This document shows positions 9,129 to 17,205 of a DNA stretch of 64,000 bases, piece by piece. How positions within the stretch are numbered: position 1 is the first letter of the stretch; the number at the start of each line of letters is the position of its first letter. The notes below the pieces were generated by a model. It was not told the origin of the DNA and searched no databases. It was given only the letters and a program-made list of their open reading frames with translations. The translations under genes were made by a program, and so were the position numbers. This DNA comes from Glutamicibacter sp. JL.03c (GTDB taxonomy: Bacteria > Actinomycetota > Actinomycetes > Actinomycetales > Micrococcaceae): contig NZ_CP107575.1 in the NCBI RefSeq assembly GCF_025854375.1, forward strand, positions 2,790,001 to 2,854,000, given 5' to 3'.

Positions 9129-9938
9129 CTAATTGCCCGGATGCATGGCACGCTGTGCGGCGCCCAACACCCCGGCGGCGTTGTTGAATTCTGCGGGAAC
9201 GAGTTTTGCCCGCAAGTCCAGCTTAGGCAAGAAGTGCTCGTGGTCCTCGGAGATTGCGCCGCCGATGACAATCAAGTCAGGGCTGCACAGGAATTCCACG
9301 TGCGAGAGGTAGCGCTGCAAGCGGGCGATGTATTCGTCCCAGCTCAAGTCTTCTTCGCGCATGACGCGCGCGGCGGCCTTGCTCTCTGCGTCGAAGCCGT
9401 CGATTTCCAGATGGCCGAATTCGACGTTCGGGAACAGCACGCCATCGCGGAAGAATGCGGAGCCGATGCCGGTGCCCAGGGTCAGCAGCAAGGTGCTGCC
9501 CTTCAGCGGCACGCCGTTCTTGGAGCCGGCGCCCGCGTAGACCTCTGCAACGCCGGCGGCGTCAGCGTCGTTCAGCAGGTGGACTTCGCGCTCCAGCACC
9601 TTGCTGAGCATGGCGGTGGCATCCAGGCCGATCCAGGCCTTGTCGATGTTGGCAGCCGAATGCACGACGCCGTCAATGACGATGCCTGGCACGGTCACGC
9701 CGGCCGGGATGCCGGCGAGGTCTTCACCGGTGGCTTCCTGGAGATCGCGGATAATTTGTGCCATGACTTCGGCGACGGCGTCGGGATGAGCGCCTTCTGG
9801 AGTGGTCGCCTTGTCCAGGGTGCTTTCGACAAGCTGTCCGTCGGTTCCGACCAGAGCGTACTTGATCGAAGATCCGCCCATGTCAAGGCCGATGGCAGCG
9901 AACTGCGACTTGGATGCCGATGCGGCAGATGTTGCCAT
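9129..9938 (-). CDS. ppgK: Polyphosphate glucokinase
   Basis: 269 residues with the ROK-type phosphate-binding motif LDMGGSSIK near residue 18, the catalytic aspartate region LLNDADAAG, the TLGTGIGSAFF loop and the HLEIDG motif. These match actinobacterial PpgK, which phosphorylates glucose using inorganic polyphosphate or ATP. A GGGGAG ribosome binding site precedes the ATG. The gene lies between a ROK-family repressor upstream and a Cof-type phosphatase downstream, all on the same strand. A 15-base inverted repeat lies in the short spacer towards the repressor and may be its operator. Confidence 0.92.
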   Translation of the reverse strand: MATSAASASKSQFAAIGLDMGGSSIKYALVGTDGQLVESTLDKATTPEGAHPDAVAEVMAQIIRDLQEATGEDLAGIPAGVTVPGIVIDGVVHSAANIDKAWIGLDATAMLSKVLEREVHLLNDADAAGVAEVYAGAGSKNGVPLKGSTLLLTLGTGIGSAFFRDGVLFPNVEFGHLEIDGFDAESKAAARVMREEDLSWDEYIARLQRYLSHVEFLCSPDLIVIGGAISEDHEHFLPKLDLRAKLVPAEFNNAAGVLGAAQRAMHPGN

Positions 9939-9977
9939 CAGGATTCTCCCCAGCGTTGCAAAGAAATTTTAAGGACT

Positions 9978-9992
9978 CTTTACGATATAAAG
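9978..9992 (-). promoter_or_regulatory. CTTTA-N5-TAAAG inverted repeat before ppgK (candidate ROK operator)
   Basis: A perfect 5-5-5 inverted repeat lies in the 68-base spacer between the ROK regulator and ppgK, roughly 40 bases before the ppgK start, in the most AT-rich part of the spacer. Its position suits a repressor site for the adjacent ROK regulator. This is inference. Confidence 0.4.
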
Positions 9993-10006
9993 CTTCCGGC
10001 GTTTGG

Positions 10007-11071
10007 TCAACGTTCGCGGTAGTTTTCCCAAAGATTAGATAAGGCGATCTCTCGGGCACCGGCAATCGCGCCATGGGCGGCAGACTGGGCGCCCAGGGTT
10101 GACGGGCGCACCGTGACCGGAACCAGCAAGCGCTCATTGACCTCGCCAGCCAGCGCTTCGCACAACGGAGCGGTCACCGCGGGACCGGTGACCACCAGCT
10201 GCTGGGGGTCCACGAAGCCGACCAGATTGGCCAGCACCTGGCTCAGCGGCTTCAAGAATACCGGCCAGGTCCGCTGATCGGCCAGGCGCTCCCACAGGAT
10301 GCGGGTCTGGAACATGCCGACCTCGCCGAGAATCTCGCGCAGGTTCTGATCCCCGAGCAGCTGGGTCTCCAGCTCGCCGGCGGTGCCGTGGCGTCCGCGG
10401 TGCAGCTTTCCATCAATCACCAAACCGGCACCCAGGCCGGCGCCGATGTACAACATCATCAACGAGCCGTCGGTATCGCCGGCTTCGGCCACGGCCATCC
10501 AGTTCACGTCGTTATCCAGCACCACGGGGATATCAGCGGCAAAAAGCCCGGCGAGGTTGGCCCCTGAGGCCGGGAAAATCACGGTGGGCACCACGCGTTC
10601 AGCCTCTTCGCGCAGCACCGGAGCCGCCTGGCTGACCGCGGCCGCCAGCAGCGGGGAACCCAATTGCTTGCGCACCCGGGCGATTTCGGTGGCCGCCATC
10701 TTCTCCACTTCGGCGGCGCTGCTGTGCGGGGTCAACGGGTAAAGCCGGTCCACCACAATGGCACCGGAAAGATCAGTGGCCCTGACCTGAAGGGACTCGG
10801 CCTGCAGGCAGAGAGCCAGCAGGTGCCCGAACTCGCTGCGCAGCGCATAGCGTTCCGGGGTCCGGCCGCGCTTGGTTTCGACCGGACGGTCGATGGCGGT
10901 GGCCAACCCATTCTCCTGCAGGCGGGAAATCGCCTGGGATGCGGTGGGCTTGGAAATCCCCAGGTCCGCAGAAATCTGGGTGCGTGTGGCCGGGGCGGCG
11001 CACAGGTAGTCGAACACCCGGATATCGGTCAGAGTTGCCAGTGCCCGTGGGCCAGCGGTCGAATCAGTCAC
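10007..11071 (-). CDS. ROK-family transcriptional regulator
   Basis: 354 residues: an N-terminal MarR-like winged helix (TRTQISADLGISKPTASQ, about residues 29-47) and a C-terminal ROK fold with the phosphate loop YIGAGLGAGLVIDG and the HRGRHGTAGELE region near residue 225. The classical CxCGxxGC zinc motif of ROK proteins is not visible. It starts at a GTG with a GAGGG site. It ends 68 bases upstream of ppgK and begins 16 bases after the alcohol dehydrogenase, so it may belong to one long transcript. It probably represses sugar-use genes, including ppgK, and autoregulates. Confidence 0.87.
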   Translation of the reverse strand: MTDSTAGPRALATLTDIRVFDYLCAAPATRTQISADLGISKPTASQAISRLQENGLATAIDRPVETKRGRTPERYALRSEFGHLLALCLQAESLQVRATDLSGAIVVDRLYPLTPHSSAAEVEKMAATEIARVRKQLGSPLLAAAVSQAAPVLREEAERVVPTVIFPASGANLAGLFAADIPVVLDNDVNWMAVAEAGDTDGSLMMLYIGAGLGAGLVIDGKLHRGRHGTAGELETQLLGDQNLREILGEVGMFQTRILWERLADQRTWPVFLKPLSQVLANLVGFVDPQQLVVTGPAVTAPLCEALAGEVNERLLVPVTVRPSTLGAQSAAHGAIAGAREIALSNLWENYRER

Positions 11072-11087
11072 CCCTCAATCCTACTGG

Positions 11088-12182
11088 TCACGGCAGCAGG
11101 ACTTGGCGCACCGAGCGCCCTTCGGCCAGTTCATCCAGCGCCTCATTGATCTGCGCCATCGGCCGGGTGCGCACCAGCTTCTCGACCGGCAGCCTTCCGG
11201 ACCGCCAGAGTTCCTCGTAGTAGGGAATGTCCTTGGCTGGCAGGGCCGATCCCATATAGCTGCCGATAATGGTGCGCGCCCCGGCGGTCAGCGCCAGCGG
11301 CTCGATGCTGCTCATCGCCCCCGGCGCTGGCAGCCCGACGGTCACCAGCGTCCCGCCCACCCCGGTGGCCGACAACGCGGTTTCGAAGGCGCGCGGGTGC
11401 CCGGCCGCTTCAATGACGATCTGCGCGCCGCGGCCGGCGAGATCCTGGGGCGTGCAGGCCTCGTCGGCGCCCAGCTCCAGCGCTGTGGCCAGTTTGTCCT
11501 CATTGGCATCGATGGCCAGGATCTTGCCGGTGGTGCGTTGCCCGACGGCGACCAGCAGGGCAGCCATGCCGACCCCGCCCAGACCTACAATGGCCACGTC
11601 CTCGACTCCGCCGGCGTGGGCCGCATTGCGCAGCGCCCCGCCGCCGGTGAGCACCGCGCAGCCGAGCACCGCGGCGACTTCCGGCGGCACGTCCCGCCCG
11701 ACGGGAACCAGGCTGCGCGCATCCATGACCGCATGATCAGCGAAGGCCGATACGCCCAGATGGTGGTGGACCGGCGAACCGTCCATCGACAACCGGCGAG
11801 CGCCGGTGAGCAGTGTTCCGGCGGTATTGGCTTCGGTGCCTGCGATGCAGGGCAGCTTGCCGCCGGTGGCGCAGGCGGAGCAGTGCCCGCAGCGTGGCAG
11901 GAACACCGAGATGACCTGTTGCCCCACGGCAAGATCCACTCCCTCACCGGCCTGTTCGATGATGCCGGCCGATTCGTGGCCGAGCACCATCGGCACCGGC
12001 CGCGGCCGGTTCCCGTCGATCACCGACAGATCAGAGTGGCACAGCCCGGCAGCGTTGATCCGCACCAGCACCTCGCCGGGCCCGGGGCCATCAAGCTGCA
12101 CTGCACGCAGGGCCAGTGGCCGGTGCTCGGCATAGGGTCGCTGGTTCTCCCGCTGTTCGAGGACGGCAGCCTGAATCAGCAT
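11088..12182 (-). CDS. Zinc-dependent alcohol dehydrogenase (MDR family)
   Basis: 364 residues. Catalytic zinc ligands are visible in GLCHSDL (Cys) and GHES (His-Glu); the structural zinc site is Cys-rich (RCGHCSACATGGKLPC), with the last cysteine shifted from the usual spacing. The Rossmann motif is VGLGGVGMA near residue 185. The ATG at 12182 follows the stop of the hydroxyisobutyrate dehydrogenase after one base, which fixes the start and implies translational coupling. It oxidises an alcohol or hydroxyacid-derived aldehyde with NAD(P). Together with its neighbour it may serve a branched-chain or 3-hydroxyacid catabolic route; the substrate is unknown. Confidence 0.88.
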   Translation of the reverse strand: MLIQAAVLEQRENQRPYAEHRPLALRAVQLDGPGPGEVLVRINAAGLCHSDLSVIDGNRPRPVPMVLGHESAGIIEQAGEGVDLAVGQQVISVFLPRCGHCSACATGGKLPCIAGTEANTAGTLLTGARRLSMDGSPVHHHLGVSAFADHAVMDARSLVPVGRDVPPEVAAVLGCAVLTGGGALRNAAHAGGVEDVAIVGLGGVGMAALLVAVGQRTTGKILAIDANEDKLATALELGADEACTPQDLAGRGAQIVIEAAGHPRAFETALSATGVGGTLVTVGLPAPGAMSSIEPLALTAGARTIIGSYMGSALPAKDIPYYEELWRSGRLPVEKLVRTRPMAQINEALDELAEGRSVRQVLLP

Positions 12183-12183
12183 G

Positions 12184-13110
12184 CTAGCCTGCCTGCTCGG
12201 GGTCCCAGCCGTGGACCTTTTCATCGGGCAGCAGGTTCTTGACGATCAGCGAGCAGTCCCTGTCCCCCAGTCCCTGCGCGATCAGTTCGTCGAAGTGCTC
12301 CTTGGCCAGGGTCGCCGCCGGCAGCCGCACCCCGGTGCTCTGGCCGGCGTCCAGCGCCAATCCCACGTCCTTGCGCGCCAGGTCCGTGCGGAAGGTGGCT
12401 TCGAAGTTCTTGTTGGCTGCGGCGGTGTCGATGATATCCGGGACCGGGTACCAGGTCTGCTGCGCCCAGGAGCGCCCGGAGGAGACCGAGGCGATCTCCC
12501 AGAACACCTTGGGATCCAGTCCGAGCTTTTCGGCCAGCTGCGATCCTTCGGCGCTGGCCATCAGATCGATGAAGAGCATCATGTTGTTGCAGATCTTCGC
12601 GGCAATGCCCATGCTGGCGGCCCCGGCGACAATGGTCCGTCCGCTCATCGGGGCGATGTACCCGGTGGCGCGCTCCATGAGCTTCGCTTCTCCGCCGAGC
12701 ATGAAAGCCAGGGTGCCGGCGGCCGCTCCGGAGATCCCGCCGGATACCGGGGCGTCCACGAAGTCCAGCCCGCGTTGCGCGGATCCTTCATGGATATAGC
12801 GAGAGGTTTCGATGTCCACCGTGGAAGAATCGATCAGCAGCATCCGTTCGGTGGCATGGGCCCAGATCCCGGCCTCCCCTTCGTAGACCGAGCGCACGTG
12901 CTGGCCCTTGGGAAGCATGGTGAAGACGGCATCCACCGAGTCCATGGCTTCGGCGATGGACCCTGCGATCTGCACGCCGCCTTCGGCCGCTGCGGCGCAG
13001 GCCTGCTCGTTGAGGTCGAAGCCCCTGACGGCGTGCCCTGCCGCGACCAGGTTGGCGGTCATTGGCCCGCCCATATTGCCCAAGCCGATCCATGCGTAGC
13101 TGCTCATCAT
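12184..13110 (-). CDS. 3-hydroxyisobutyrate dehydrogenase family protein
   Basis: 308 residues. N-terminal dinucleotide-binding motif IGLGNMGGPMTANL, substrate-binding DAPVSGGISGA near residue 120, and catalytic lysine in AAKICNNMM near residue 170: the full beta-hydroxyacid dehydrogenase signature. The start is ATG-ATG with a GAGGGG site. The gene is the first of a leftward operon with the alcohol dehydrogenase and is divergent from a LysR gene across a 135-base spacer holding a strong palindrome. In valine catabolism this family converts 3-hydroxyisobutyrate to methylmalonate semialdehyde; tartronate-semialdehyde reductases look similar and cannot be excluded. Confidence 0.87.
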   Translation of the reverse strand: MMSSYAWIGLGNMGGPMTANLVAAGHAVRGFDLNEQACAAAAEGGVQIAGSIAEAMDSVDAVFTMLPKGQHVRSVYEGEAGIWAHATERMLLIDSSTVDIETSRYIHEGSAQRGLDFVDAPVSGGISGAAAGTLAFMLGGEAKLMERATGYIAPMSGRTIVAGAASMGIAAKICNNMMLFIDLMASAEGSQLAEKLGLDPKVFWEIASVSSGRSWAQQTWYPVPDIIDTAAANKNFEATFRTDLARKDVGLALDAGQSTGVRLPAATLAKEHFDELIAQGLGDRDCSLIVKNLLPDEKVHGWDPEQAG

Positions 13111-13206
13111 TGTCCCCTCGCCATTGAGTTTTCTCTGCTCAGGCCAGCGTAGGTTCTTGGCTGGCGGCCGCTCAATGCTTCACGGCAAGCCAATTGCGCA
13201 AGCATG

Positions 13207-13224
13207 GTGTGCGCCAGCGCACAC
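13207..13224. promoter_or_regulatory. GTGTGCG-CCAG-CGCACAC palindrome, candidate LysR operator
   Basis: Seven-base perfect arms around a 4-base centre lie 22 bases upstream of the LysR start and within the divergent spacer to the hydroxyisobutyrate dehydrogenase gene. The core fits the T-N11-A pattern of LysR-type sites (T at 13208, A at 13223 around it). A close relative of this sequence, on the other strand, occurs at 41692-41707. Confidence 0.55.
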
Positions 13225-13245
13225 TCGACATGGCAGACTGGTGTC

Positions 13246-14169
13246 ATGGACCGCCCGATCGATTACCGCCACCTCGAATCCCTGATCGCCCTGCTCACCG
13301 TCGCCCGCCTGGGCCGGTATACCGCGGCGGCAGCGGTCCTCGGGGTGAACCATTCGACGATCTCCCGGCGCATTGATGCACTGCAAAAGGCGATGGGCGG
13401 CCACCTGCTCACCCACACCCCCAATGGCTGGGAGCTGACCGACCTGGGCCGCCGGGCCATGGCCAGCGCGGAAGCCATCGAACAGGCCGTGGCCGCGATC
13501 AGCACCGAAGACGACTCGCCAACGCTGTCCGGGCACGTGCGGCTGGCCGCTCCCGATGCTTTCAGCGCGCATTTGGCGGCGCCGGCCCTGGCGAAGTTGC
13601 AGGCCAAGCACCCGCAGCTGGTGTTCGAAATCGTCTCGGAAACCACCCGCGCCCGGCAGACCCGCACCGGCATGGATCTGGAAATCGTCATCGGGCAGCC
13701 CAATGTGCGCAAGGCGGCGTCCACCAAGCTCATGGACTACGAACTGCGCCTATATGCCACAGCCGAGTATCTTGAAGCCCACGGCACCCCGCAGCAGCTC
13801 TCGGATCTGGCCGGGCACAGATTGAATTACTACATCGACACGGCGCTGACCGTGGACAAGCTCGATGAGGCGACCAGCCACCTGCCGCCGATGCACCGCG
13901 CGATTTCCTCCACCAGCATTGCGGTGCAGTACGCGGCAACGATGAATCATGCCGGGCTCGGGCTGCTGCCGGTCTTCCTCTCCAAGCACTATCCGAATCT
14001 GATACCGGTCCTGCACGAACAGTTCAGCTATCTTTCCGAATACTGGCTCGTGGGCCGCGAGGAAGCGCTGCGCAGCAAGGCGGTCCAGGCCACGGTGCGG
14101 GCGCTGAATGATGCGGCGGCCCATGGCGACTGGTTCATTCTTCCCGTTGCCGACCAGGCTCCCAGCTGA
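13246..14169 (+). CDS. LysR-family transcriptional regulator
   Basis: 307 residues with an N-terminal LysR helix-turn-helix (GRYTAAAAVLGVNHSTISRR, about residues 23-42) and a C-terminal periplasmic-binding-protein-like effector domain. The ATG at 13246 gives the canonical LysR N-terminus; longer open sequence upstream runs through the palindrome. It is divergent from the hydroxyisobutyrate/alcohol dehydrogenase operon, which it probably controls. Its last 35 bases overlap the convergent P-loop gene. Confidence 0.9.
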   Translation: MDRPIDYRHLESLIALLTVARLGRYTAAAAVLGVNHSTISRRIDALQKAMGGHLLTHTPNGWELTDLGRRAMASAEAIEQAVAAISTEDDSPTLSGHVRLAAPDAFSAHLAAPALAKLQAKHPQLVFEIVSETTRARQTRTGMDLEIVIGQPNVRKAASTKLMDYELRLYATAEYLEAHGTPQQLSDLAGHRLNYYIDTALTVDKLDEATSHLPPMHRAISSTSIAVQYAATMNHAGLGLLPVFLSKHYPNLIPVLHEQFSYLSEYWLVGREEALRSKAVQATVRALNDAAAHGDWFILPVADQAPS

Positions 14170-14683
14170 GCACCTGATCACAAAGGGCCTGCACGCTGCG
14201 CGAGCTCTCGAGCCGCAGCACTGGCAGCTGCAGCGTGCCCAGCCAGGCTTCGTGCCGTGCTCGGCTGCGCCCGCTGAATTCTGGATCATCATATTTGCTG
14301 GCCCAGCCCAGGAATTCGCCGAAGGCTTCGGTATTGATCTCTTCGCCGCGCCTGCGGATCCTCTCGCGCTGTTCAATTCGCTGCAGCCGCTCGGTGGCGT
14401 GCAGACTGAGGAATACCACCGCGTCGCAGCGTTGCAGGATCTCGTCTCCCCAGCCATTGATGCCCCCGGAGAGCACCCAGGCTGAACGCCGCGCAAAAAC
14501 CTCCAGCATCAGCTCAACGCGCCGCGCCGGGTTCCGCTGCCGGGTGTAGGGCGGGTCGGTTGGCGCCCAGAAGTAGTCATCCGAATCCGCATGAGGCACC
14601 GCCCAGGCATCGGCGATAGCCCGGCCCAGTGTGGTGGTTCCACTCCCGCTGCCACCTGTAATGTGCAATTTGCACGGCTGCAT
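14135..14683 (-). CDS. P-loop nucleotide kinase-like protein
   Basis: 182 residues with a Walker A loop near the N-terminus (ITGGSGSGTTTLG, residues 8-20) and a DSDDYFWAPTDPPY segment like that of adenylate-kinase or topology-modulation type proteins; VVFLSL may be the Walker B strand. The start is the ATG at 14683, which puts the P-loop in the usual position; the open frame upstream lacks conserved sequence. Small kinases of this group phosphorylate nucleotides or small molecules; the substrate is unknown. The 3' end overlaps the LysR gene tail-to-tail by 35 bases. Confidence 0.75.
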   Translation of the reverse strand: MQPCKLHITGGSGSGTTTLGRAIADAWAVPHADSDDYFWAPTDPPYTRQRNPARRVELMLEVFARRSAWVLSGGINGWGDEILQRCDAVVFLSLHATERLQRIEQRERIRRRGEEINTEAFGEFLGWASKYDDPEFSGRSRARHEAWLGTLQLPVLRLESSRSVQALCDQVLSWEPGRQREE

Positions 14684-14825
14684 GGATGCTCCTGCCCTGT
14701 ATATCGACCTCTTGAGGACAAGTCTATGGCGGAACAAAACTTCTGCAGATGTGGCTAGCTGCCAACATCTATTGCCCGGTCTTGCAGTGTGCGAACGGGC
14801 ATTGCTCCGGGCCGCATGACAGGAA

Positions 14826-14853
14826 AGTGGCCAACCCAATTGGGCTGGCCACT
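14826..14853 (-). terminator. Terminator hairpin after the MHS transporter
   Basis: AGTGGCCA and TGGCCACT form perfect outer arms around an inner CCCAATTGGG, 24 bases after the transporter stop. On the minus strand it is followed by TTTCCTG, a short U-rich tail. Confidence 0.6.
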
Positions 14854-14876
14854 GTCGAGTTTTCTGGTCTCTGTGA

Positions 14877-16256
14877 TTACTTCTGCATCTTCAGGTGCTT
14901 GGCCGCTTCGACCTCGCCACTGGCGGAGAGGCGGTCGGCCTCGTCAATGGCCGACAGGTCCATGCCCTTGGTTTCGCGCATGAAGAAGACTGCAACCAGG
15001 GTGACCAGCGCGGCGAAGACGATGTAGCCGGCCACCGGAACCCAGGATCCGTAGACCTTCAGCAGCCAGGTGGCGATGATCGGCGCCATGGAACCGGCGA
15101 CGATCGAGGTCACCTGGTAGCCCAGGGAGACTCCCGAATAGCGCATCCGGGTCGGGAACATCTCGGCCATGATTGCCGGCTGCCCGGCGTACATCAGTGC
15201 GTGCACGGCCAGGCCGAGAACGATGGCGGCAAGGATGATCCCGTGGTTGGCGGTGTTGAACATGGGGAAGGCCGCCACGCCCCAGACCATCATGAGGATG
15301 ACACCGGTGCCGTAGACCCGACGACGTCCACGGGTATCGGTGAACCGTCCCACCAGCGGCACCAGGATCGCGTGGATGACGTGGGCGATCAGCATCAGCC
15401 CCAGGATTGTGGAGGTCACCATCTTCAGCTGGGTAGCCATGTAGGTGATGGAGAAGGTCACGACCATGTAGTACATGATGTTCTCACCGAAGCGCAGGCC
15501 CATGGCGGTGAAGACGCCGCGCGGGTAGCGCTTGAAGACCTCGCCCACACCGTAGCCGGCGGCGGCGTTCTGCTCCAGCTCGGCCTTGGCTTCCTTGAAG
15601 ATCGGCGCATCGGATACGCGAGTGCGGATGTAGTAGCCGACGATCACGATCACCACCGACAGCCAGAAGCCCACGCGCCAGCCCCAGGCCAGGAAGGCTT
15701 CCTCGCTGAGCGTCGAGGAGAGCACCAGCAGCACGACCGTGGCCAGCAGGTTGCCTACGGGGACTGCAGCCTGCGGCCAGGAGGCCCAGAAGCCGCGTTC
15801 CTTGTTCGGCGCGTGTTCGGCCACGAGCAGCACCGCGCCGCCCCATTCGCCGCCCACCGCGAAGCCCTGCAGGAAGCGCAGGATGACCAGCATGATCGGA
15901 GCCGCGTAGCCCACCGCGTCGAAGGTCGGCAGGCAGCCCATCAGGAAGGTGGTGGCGCCGACCAGGACGATCGCCACCTGCAACAGGTGCTTGCGTCCGT
16001 ACTTGTCGCCGAAGTGGCCGAAGACGATGCCGCCGATGGGCCGGGCGATGAAGCCCACCGCATAGGTCAGAAAGGCCTTGATGATGTTGTCCAGGTCGTT
16101 GCCGTTGTCCGGGAAGAAGATCTTGTTGAAGACCAGGGTCGCGGCGGTGGCGTAGAGGAAAAACTCGTACCACTCGACGACGGTGCCGGCCATGGAGGCC
16201 GCGACTACCCGGCGCAATCCCTTGCGCTCGGACTTTGATGACGTTTCACTGACCAC
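14877..16256 (-). CDS. MFS transporter, metabolite:H+ symporter (MHS) family
   Basis: 459 residues, about 12 transmembrane segments. The first helix region SMAGTVVEWYEFFLYATA and the loop FGHFGDKYGRKHLL are typical of the MHS group (ProP/KgtP/ShiA-like), as is FLQGFAVGGEWGGAVLL. These proton symporters import organic acids, osmolytes or aromatic acids. Start is a GTG with AAGGAA about seven bases upstream. It is monocistronic, with a hairpin terminator downstream and an inverted repeat upstream. The substrate is not predictable from sequence alone. Confidence 0.9.
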   Translation of the reverse strand: MVSETSSKSERKGLRRVVAASMAGTVVEWYEFFLYATAATLVFNKIFFPDNGNDLDNIIKAFLTYAVGFIARPIGGIVFGHFGDKYGRKHLLQVAIVLVGATTFLMGCLPTFDAVGYAAPIMLVILRFLQGFAVGGEWGGAVLLVAEHAPNKERGFWASWPQAAVPVGNLLATVVLLVLSSTLSEEAFLAWGWRVGFWLSVVIVIVGYYIRTRVSDAPIFKEAKAELEQNAAAGYGVGEVFKRYPRGVFTAMGLRFGENIMYYMVVTFSITYMATQLKMVTSTILGLMLIAHVIHAILVPLVGRFTDTRGRRRVYGTGVILMMVWGVAAFPMFNTANHGIILAAIVLGLAVHALMYAGQPAIMAEMFPTRMRYSGVSLGYQVTSIVAGSMAPIIATWLLKVYGSWVPVAGYIVFAALVTLVAVFFMRETKGMDLSAIDEADRLSASGEVEAAKHLKMQK

Positions 16257-16279
16257 TGTGGGGTTCCTTCCGCCCTGCC

Positions 16280-16297
16280 AGTTCCCCCGTTGGAACT
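16280..16297. promoter_or_regulatory. AGTTCC-N6-GGAACT inverted repeat upstream of the MHS transporter
   Basis: A perfect 6-6-6 inverted repeat 24 bases upstream of the transporter GTG, in the 170-base divergent spacer towards the CHY gene. It could be a repressor site or a leader hairpin. Confidence 0.35.
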
Positions 16298-16426
16298 AGC
16301 CCTCAACAGCGAGTATGACCCGGATCACATCGCCAAAGATAGCCGAAACGGTGCATAGTGGGACACAGATTGTGCACATTCGGCGTGCTTTTTTGCACAT
16401 GCCGGCAACCGCGAACAGGATTCTTG

Positions 16427-16750
16427 ATGACAGCTTCGGTGAAACTGCTCGGCGTGCAGATGGATGGGCAGACCCGGTGCGCGCACTACCACCAGCTGCG
16501 CGACGTGATTGCGCTCAGGCACTTCTGCTGCGATACCTACTACCCCTGCCACCAATGCCATGCCGAGCTGGCCGGCCACCCGGCCCAGGTGTGGCCTGCC
16601 AGCCGCTTCGATGAGCCCGCGGTTTTGTGCGGGGTCTGCGGCACCGAGCTGAGCGTGAACGAGTACCGCGGCGCCGCCAGCTGCCCGCACTGCCAGGCGC
16701 TGTTCAACCCGGGCTGCTCGGCCCACGCGCACCTGTATTTCGAGTTCTAG
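16427..16750 (+). CDS. CHY zinc-finger protein
   Basis: 107 residues rich in Cys and His. The order CAHYH, HFCCDTYYPCHQCH, CGVCGTE, CPHC and CSAH matches the CHY-type zinc finger that binds several zinc ions. AGGA lies six bases before the ATG at 16427. Bacterial CHY proteins are small, cytosolic and of unclear role, possibly metal handling or redox. The last four bases overlap the convergent universal stress gene. Confidence 0.85.
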   Translation: MTASVKLLGVQMDGQTRCAHYHQLRDVIALRHFCCDTYYPCHQCHAELAGHPAQVWPASRFDEPAVLCGVCGTELSVNEYRGAASCPHCQALFNPGCSAHAHLYFEF

Positions 16751-17175
16751 CCCGCATCGCGCAGCGGAACCACCAGCACCGGCCGATGCTGCTTCTGGGC
16801 CAGCGCCAGGGCAATCGAGCCGTCGAGGAGTTCGGCGACCTTCTGGCGCAATCCCGCGCGCCGGGTGCCCACGACGATCATCCGCGCGTCCTGCTGCTCG
16901 GCCACCACGGCCAGCACCTTGGCCGGGTCCCCGGCGATGGCGTAGCTCTCGAAGCTCACGCCGGTGATCGCCAGCGACAGCTCCCACGCCAGGTCCTCCC
17001 CCACCGGTTCCGCCGCGTCCAGCAGGTCCCCGTCGGCCAGTTTCTCGGTCACATATCGGCCGCTGAGCGCATGCACGCAGATCAATCGGGCGTTCAGATC
17101 GCGCGCCAGTTGTGCGGCGGCAGTGAGCACGCCTGGCTCCATGCCCTGCTCTACTCCCAGAACCACGGTACTCAT
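16747..17175 (-). CDS. Universal stress protein (UspA domain)
   Basis: 142 residues in one Usp fold: the N-terminal strand STVVLGVEQGMEPGVL, a central IVVGTRR and the C-terminal HRPVLVVP. The ATP-binding GxxG-9x-GS pattern is partly kept (GTRRAG ... GS near the end). The ATG at 17175 has AGG eight bases upstream; a GTG three codons earlier is possible. The gene follows the flavoprotein by about 30 bases on the same strand, so the two may be co-expressed under stress. Its exact role is unknown. Confidence 0.85.
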   Translation of the reverse strand: MSTVVLGVEQGMEPGVLTAAAQLARDLNARLICVHALSGRYVTEKLADGDLLDAAEPVGEDLAWELSLAITGVSFESYAIAGDPAKVLAVVAEQQDARMIVVGTRRAGLRQKVAELLDGSIALALAQKQHRPVLVVPLRDAG

Positions 17176-17205
17176 CGTCGGCACCTGCCCCTTTCTCGGC
17201 TTGGA

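Noticed and set aside
14895-16238. A 447-codon plus-strand frame opposite the MHS transporter
   Set aside because: Same kind of antisense shadow; the transporter on the minus strand has clear MFS motifs and a ribosome binding site.
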